50,424 nucleotides of DNA from Clostridiales bacterium (lineage in GTDB: Bacteria; Bacillota; Clostridia; Christensenellales; Aristaeellaceae), in the NCBI GenBank assembly GCA_012837965.1, contig DUQF01000009.1, forward strand, positions 1-50,424, in the 5' to 3' direction. Position 1 is the first letter of the stretch, and every line of letters starts with the position of its first letter. The position numbers were made by a program, and so were the translations under genes. Shown here in pieces: positions 46,893-50,424 of the stretch. The notes under the pieces are model-generated. The model was not told where the DNA came from. It did not search any database and saw nothing but the letters and a program-made list of their open reading frames with translations.

Positions 46893-48560
46893 GTGAAAAA
46901 ATTCAATGAGATAGCATTTTTTGCGCTATTGACTTTTATATTTTTATCCATCGTGATCATTCCGCATGTGATGGATGATATGCCGAACCTCTATCTTATA
47001 GATAGAAATGTGATTGATTTTTCAGACGGCTGGACTTGGGAAGGCGACGGATTCAAGAAAGAATACAGTTTGCCTTATCATTTTGATGTGGAAGACTCCG
47101 AGCCTTTGGTGATAAGGAACACTATTCCCGAAGATTTGCCCGATGGTTCCGTTTTTGCGACCAGATCCGTCGCTCATTCCGTTGTTGTAAAAATTGACGG
47201 AGAAACGATTTACGAAATGGGCAATGATAGAAGTCAATATTTGGGTCGGGATTTGGGTACATTTTGGGCGTTTATCAAAACCGAACCGGAGCATAAGGGC
47301 AAAGAAATTGAAATTTCTCTTTTTTCCTATCGAACTGTTTCGCATGGCTTCGCTTCCAAGGTGTTTGTGGGTTCCGAAAGCGCCTTGTACGCCCACCTTT
47401 TTACGCAAAATGGTTTGTGGAATATTTTCGCCCCTGTTCTTATCCTTTTGGGTTTACTCATTATTTTTGCTTATTTTGTTTTTGGCATTTTCAGGGAGAA
47501 AAATCGAGCGCTTCTTTATCTGGGATTTTTCGCTTTTTTCATGGGCAACTGGTTCTTGGGCGAGTCACAAATGCTGCAGCTTTTAACGAAAAACACATAC
47601 TATACCGTTAGGATTACGCATCTGATGACTTTGCTTGCTCCTATATCCGCCTGCTTTTTTATACGAGAAAACGTTCCGATGAAAAAGAGGTTTTTTACCG
47701 ATTTTTTGGTTACTGTAGCTATTGTAAATGCAGTTGTCACGCTGGGTCTGGAGTATTTTAATATCTTAGGTCTTACCGATACCGTTGATATGACGATGGT
47801 GCTTATCGTATTTATCCTATTGTATTATTTGGGAATTCTTCTGATAGAAAGCTTTTTATACAAAAATCAGAAAGCGCTTAGAGAATTAAAGTTTCTATCC
47901 ATTGTTTTCGTATCCGGAATTGTGGAAATAACAGTATATTATATCAACGGACAATTGGTAACATCTCACTTTCTGCATATTGGTGTCTTAGTTTATATCG
48001 TCTTAATGATTGTATCCCAGTTTCAAGACTATATGGACAGAAAGAGGATCAGAGAAGAAAGAGAATACTACGCGAAAATGGCATATACCGATATTTTGAC
48101 AGGCGGATACAATCGCGCGAAATATTTGGAAGATATGGAAAAAATAACCGAGCCGGGCGGCGTGGTCATTGTACAGGTGGATACCGACAGGCTTAAATAT
48201 ATCAATGATTGCTTTGGCCACTCCGCGGGTGATTTGGCAATAATTGACACATATCAAGTTGTGGAAAATAATTTCGCCCATGTAGGCGAAACTTACCGTA
48301 TCGGCGGGGATGAATTTGCTGTGATCGTTGAAAACACCGCAACGGCAGAGGAAGTGGACGCTATCATTGAGAAAGTAAAAAAGGACGTAGAAATAAAAGA
48401 CAAAGAAAGAGAATATACTTTTTCAATATCTTTAGGTTTCGCGGAGTATGAGGCTTCCTTGGACGCAGACCTATATTCTACCGCCGTAAGAGCCGACCAT
48501 AAAATGTATGAAGACAAAAGAAGGCATAGACAGTTTAGAACCGATTCACCAGTAGGATAA
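46893..48560 (+). CDS. membrane-bound GGDEF diguanylate cyclase
   Basis: A 555-residue protein. One N-terminal membrane helix (about 7-25), an extracytoplasmic beta-rich domain (about 30-175) and about seven membrane helices (about 180-385) give a 7TMR-DISM-like layout. A cytoplasmic GGDEF domain follows (about 400-550), with the catalytic signature GGDEF at 471-475, intact, so cyclic-di-GMP synthesis is expected. No RxxD inhibitory site is visible at the usual position before it. The start is GTG after AGAGG. The ligand of the sensory part is unknown. Confidence 0.85.
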   Translation: MKKFNEIAFFALLTFIFLSIVIIPHVMDDMPNLYLIDRNVIDFSDGWTWEGDGFKKEYSLPYHFDVEDSEPLVIRNTIPEDLPDGSVFATRSVAHSVVVKIDGETIYEMGNDRSQYLGRDLGTFWAFIKTEPEHKGKEIEISLFSYRTVSHGFASKVFVGSESALYAHLFTQNGLWNIFAPVLILLGLLIIFAYFVFGIFREKNRALLYLGFFAFFMGNWFLGESQMLQLLTKNTYYTVRITHLMTLLAPISACFFIRENVPMKKRFFTDFLVTVAIVNAVVTLGLEYFNILGLTDTVDMTMVLIVFILLYYLGILLIESFLYKNQKALRELKFLSIVFVSGIVEITVYYINGQLVTSHFLHIGVLVYIVLMIVSQFQDYMDRKRIREEREYYAKMAYTDILTGGYNRAKYLEDMEKITEPGGVVIVQVDTDRLKYINDCFGHSAGDLAIIDTYQVVENNFAHVGETYRIGGDEFAVIVENTATAEEVDAIIEKVKKDVEIKDKEREYTFSISLGFAEYEASLDADLYSTAVRADHKMYEDKRRHRQFRTDSPVG

Positions 48561-48644
48561 CAATAGAAAAGCCTTCTTTGAGCGCATCTGAACATGACAA
48601 AGATGGAATATAAAACGCTTGTTACGTTTTTTGCCTGAAAATGC

Positions 48645-48805
48645 AAACTGATTGCTGTTTGTCGTTTGGCCTTCTAAACGTCGAAAACATATAAAACCCG
48701 TATTGGAAGGCGCTTTTGAGCAGATTTTTTTGCTTGAAACTTTGGAAAACTTTATAATTTAAGGAAAAAGAAAAGAACTGCTATTTTATCGGAATAGTAG
48801 TCTTT
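48645..48805. repeat. dispersed repeat family 2, copy 2
   Basis: It shares CGTCGAAAACATA, a GGAAGGCGCTTTTGAGCAG / TTTTTTTGCTTGAAAC segment, and GGAATAGTAGTCTTT with the copy at 46240-46395. It lies about 85 bases after the GGDEF gene. Confidence 0.5.
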
Positions 48806-49282
48806 TTGTTGGAGAAAGACACGAGTTTTATACAAAACGTACTTGGTAACAGTTCTCCCGTTTACTTTGTGCACACCCTATAGTGAGTGAGAAATGATCA
48901 AGCAAAACTTCAGTATTGCTCAGCTGAATTTGTGGATACTGCTTAAGGTGTTGAAAAAAAATGATATGATATAATATGGATGAGTAAACGGCAAGGAGAT
49001 TGCTTAAAAGCAGCCTGAGTACATTCAAAGTATCTGAACATTAAATTTGATACAAACACATTGCGATCGCCTGGGGGGGTACATTTTAGGTTCAGAGAAG
49101 TACACTTTTTGAGTAAAATGTAACCGTGTAGAATGATCATTATTTTCATTATGCGCTGGCTTATCACGATATAATGTACCATTGACATTGGATAATGGCG
49201 TATTATATTATTCGAGATGGGTTGATATCAAAACGCTATTTTGAGGTTTTCATGGGTTTATCCAAATCGGAGGATATGTGTG
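48806..49282. other. spacer with an IS21-like end remnant
   Basis: No gene is seen. At about 49075-49130, GGGGGGGTACATTTTAGG, AGTACACTTTTTGAG and AAAATGTAACC form spaced repeats resembling the terminal repeats of IS21-family elements. No istA/istB sequence is present. Confidence 0.35.
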
Positions 49283-50026
49283 ATGAAAAGATTAATTTCT
49301 TTGATACTTTTTGCCGTGGTTCTCTTCGTGTGCCTATGGGCGAATGCGCAGAACACAGATATGCTGGGCAAATGGTATTTGAGTGGTATGGTTTTGGAAG
49401 GTCAGTTGATTGACCCAAATCTAATGGGAATATCAATGGTTTTTGATCTTAAGGTCGATGGCGCCGTTATAAGGACAGCAAACATGGGCATTGGAGAGGG
49501 TGTTGATGAAGGCACATGGGTGATGGATGGAAATCAGCTTACAATCACGATTGATAATTGTCCTGAAGTGTATGCTTTCTCCGATGGGCAGTTCACAGGA
49601 GGGGAAAGCTCTTCCATGGTTTTCTCCAGAGAATTAATGGACTCACAAGCATATGTGCCCGGTGATATTGTGACTAAACCAAGCCTGAAAGATTTTGAGG
49701 GTGAATGGACGGTATATACGCTTGATTTCGATGGCGCGCAGTTTCCCGCGGAGATGGCAATGGATCTCCTTAAGGATAGTGACATGGTGAATCTGAAGAT
49801 TCATACTGGAACAGCCTTTTTCAGTGATGCGGACGGCGAAAACTCTGGCGAAATCCCCTGCGAATTGTTAGACGGAGAATTGGTTCTTAAAAAAGTTGAT
49901 GGCAATGTAACTTCCATCAAATGTTCGCTTCGTCTACACAAAGATGGGGTTATTTCAAGAGTTGAAGATGCCAATGGAAAGAATACTGTAATTTACTATA
50001 AAAAAGCGCAGAAAGAGTCAGAATGA
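49283..50026 (+). CDS. secreted two-domain beta-rich protein (paralogue B)
   Basis: A 247-residue protein with signal peptide MKRLISLILFAVVLFVCLWA. The ATG at 49283 follows CGGAGG. The second half, from MDSQAYVPGDIVTKPSLKDF to YYKKAQKESE, is almost identical to paralogue A. The first half is more diverged, with a small insertion (MVLEGQLIDPNLMG) and a small deletion. Duplication is therefore recent, or the copies are kept alike by gene conversion. Function is unknown. Confidence 0.7.
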   Translation: MKRLISLILFAVVLFVCLWANAQNTDMLGKWYLSGMVLEGQLIDPNLMGISMVFDLKVDGAVIRTANMGIGEGVDEGTWVMDGNQLTITIDNCPEVYAFSDGQFTGGESSSMVFSRELMDSQAYVPGDIVTKPSLKDFEGEWTVYTLDFDGAQFPAEMAMDLLKDSDMVNLKIHTGTAFFSDADGENSGEIPCELLDGELVLKKVDGNVTSIKCSLRLHKDGVISRVEDANGKNTVIYYKKAQKESE

Positions 50027-50049
50027 ATGAAAGCAAGCGCGGATTAAGA

Positions 50050-50190
50050 GGCGAGGGTGGGATTTGCCAAGGTTTTGCGGAACTGTTCGCTACAAAACCG
50101 TCTGCCGGACGCTTTCGTTACGTTCTGTTCGAATCCTTTTTCGGATTTCCGCCAACAAAAAACCATCCTAACGGGCGGTCTTTTATTGGA
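50050..50190. repeat. tRNA-like hairpin dispersed repeat, copy 3
   Basis: It has GGCGAGGGTGGGATTTG, AAACCGTCTGCCGGACGCTT and GTTCGAATCC...ATTTCCGCCAACA, as in copy 1, and stands at the same distance after paralogue B as copy 1 after paralogue A. Confidence 0.65.
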
Positions 50191-50264
50191 ACAGAATATA
50201 GATGAAAATAGAATTTCAAAAACGGGCACACCCAAAAATCAGAAGGGTGCTGCGACAAAGAAAC

Positions 50265-50341
50265 AGGTGCGCTTTAAGAGGGCGCACCTGTCAGACCGTA
50301 GACAAAGCGGTTTTGGCAATTATGCAAAAGCCGCTTTTTTG
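50265..50341 (+). terminator. two consecutive hairpins, the second a terminator
   Basis: AGGTGCGC/GCGCACCT lies at 50265-50289. AAAGCGGTTTTG pairs with CAAAAGCCGCTTT followed by TTTT at 50304-50341. The final 80 bases of the window hold nothing I can name. Confidence 0.65.
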
Positions 50342-50424
50342 TAGCATAGAAACAGTCCAAAGAAGGATTTCACTAATGAATATAAAAAATATGTAAAAGA
50401 AGTCGTGCTTTCGGGTGTTGTTCC

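Noticed and set aside
50050-50190. A functional tRNA gene
   Set aside because: Only the T-arm and acceptor-like ends are recognisable; D-arm and anticodon arm are absent, so it is listed as a repeat.

Overview
This window looks like a chromosomal segment of a Gram-positive anaerobe of the Bacillota, probably class Clostridia. The evidence is strong AGGAGG-type ribosome binding sites throughout, frequent GTG/TTG starts, a rimO-pgsA-cinA-recA block, formate-tetrahydrofolate ligase, a DUF368 transporter, a PucR-type regulator and Clostridia-type SH3-repeat cell-wall proteins. Core genes are fairly GC-rich. Several blocks are clearly AT-rich: 2.2-3.9 kb, 23.2-26.1 kb, 31.2-32.1 kb and 41.7-46.1 kb. 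These look horizontally acquired. Assignments come from reading the sequence and from memory of the families; no database search was run.

Layout. At 0-4.2 kb there is a DUF1576 membrane protein, a small lipoprotein, a solitary OLD-type ATPase/TOPRIM nuclease in AT-rich DNA, and tRNA-Val(GAC). At 4.3-12.7 kb there is a tightly overlapping plus-strand operon (PucR-like regulator, S41 protease, rimO, pgsA, cinA C-domain, recA, DUF368 transporter), followed by a DUF6054 protein, a small ORF and aroC. At 12.8-19.0 kb a minus-strand operon carries an SH3-repeat cell-wall protein, a BaiN-like flavoprotein and fhs. At 19.3-23.1 kb there is a compact phage-derived cassette (scaffold, N4-gp56-type capsid, connector, head closure, unknowns, holin) with no visible terminase, portal or tail genes.

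The most interesting locus is 23.2-26.0 kb. An EcoRI-family adenine methyltransferase gene carries a 12.75-unit GACA tandem repeat inside its C-terminal region. Downstream, each of the three reading frames enters a different homologous C-terminal module. Frame 0 gives a short tail ending YVRIVIKRKM. Frame +1 gives a second PITFLDKYNP module ending ILIKRKM. The present frame gives a third module ending ILIRRIKS. Slippage of the tract should therefore swap C-termini (predicted 390, 448 or 544 aa) rather than simply turn the gene on or off. The downstream DUF262-HNH nuclease overlaps only the stop codon of the present-frame product. I read this as a three-state, phase-variable DNA modification and nuclease system.

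At 26.2-30.2 kb are an exported gamma-glutamyltransferase, a small glycine-rich protein, a GNAT acetyltransferase, a DinB-like protein and a membrane protein. At 30.2-31.2 kb is a patch of gene debris (Sel1-repeat and NUDIX fragments). At 31.2-35.7 kb are a PD-(D/E)XK-like protein, a WYL regulator, a soluble FtsH-like AAA/M41 protein and an ADP-ribosylglycohydrolase. At 35.9-39.5 kb two ECF sigma/anti-sigma pairs face each other. At 39.9-50.4 kb two close paralogues of a secreted protein, each followed by the same tRNA-like hairpin repeat, flank phage-tail gene debris, a 1413-aa LRR/LVIVD/SLH/beta-helix surface protein and a GGDEF protein. Several dispersed repeat families occur in this last part.
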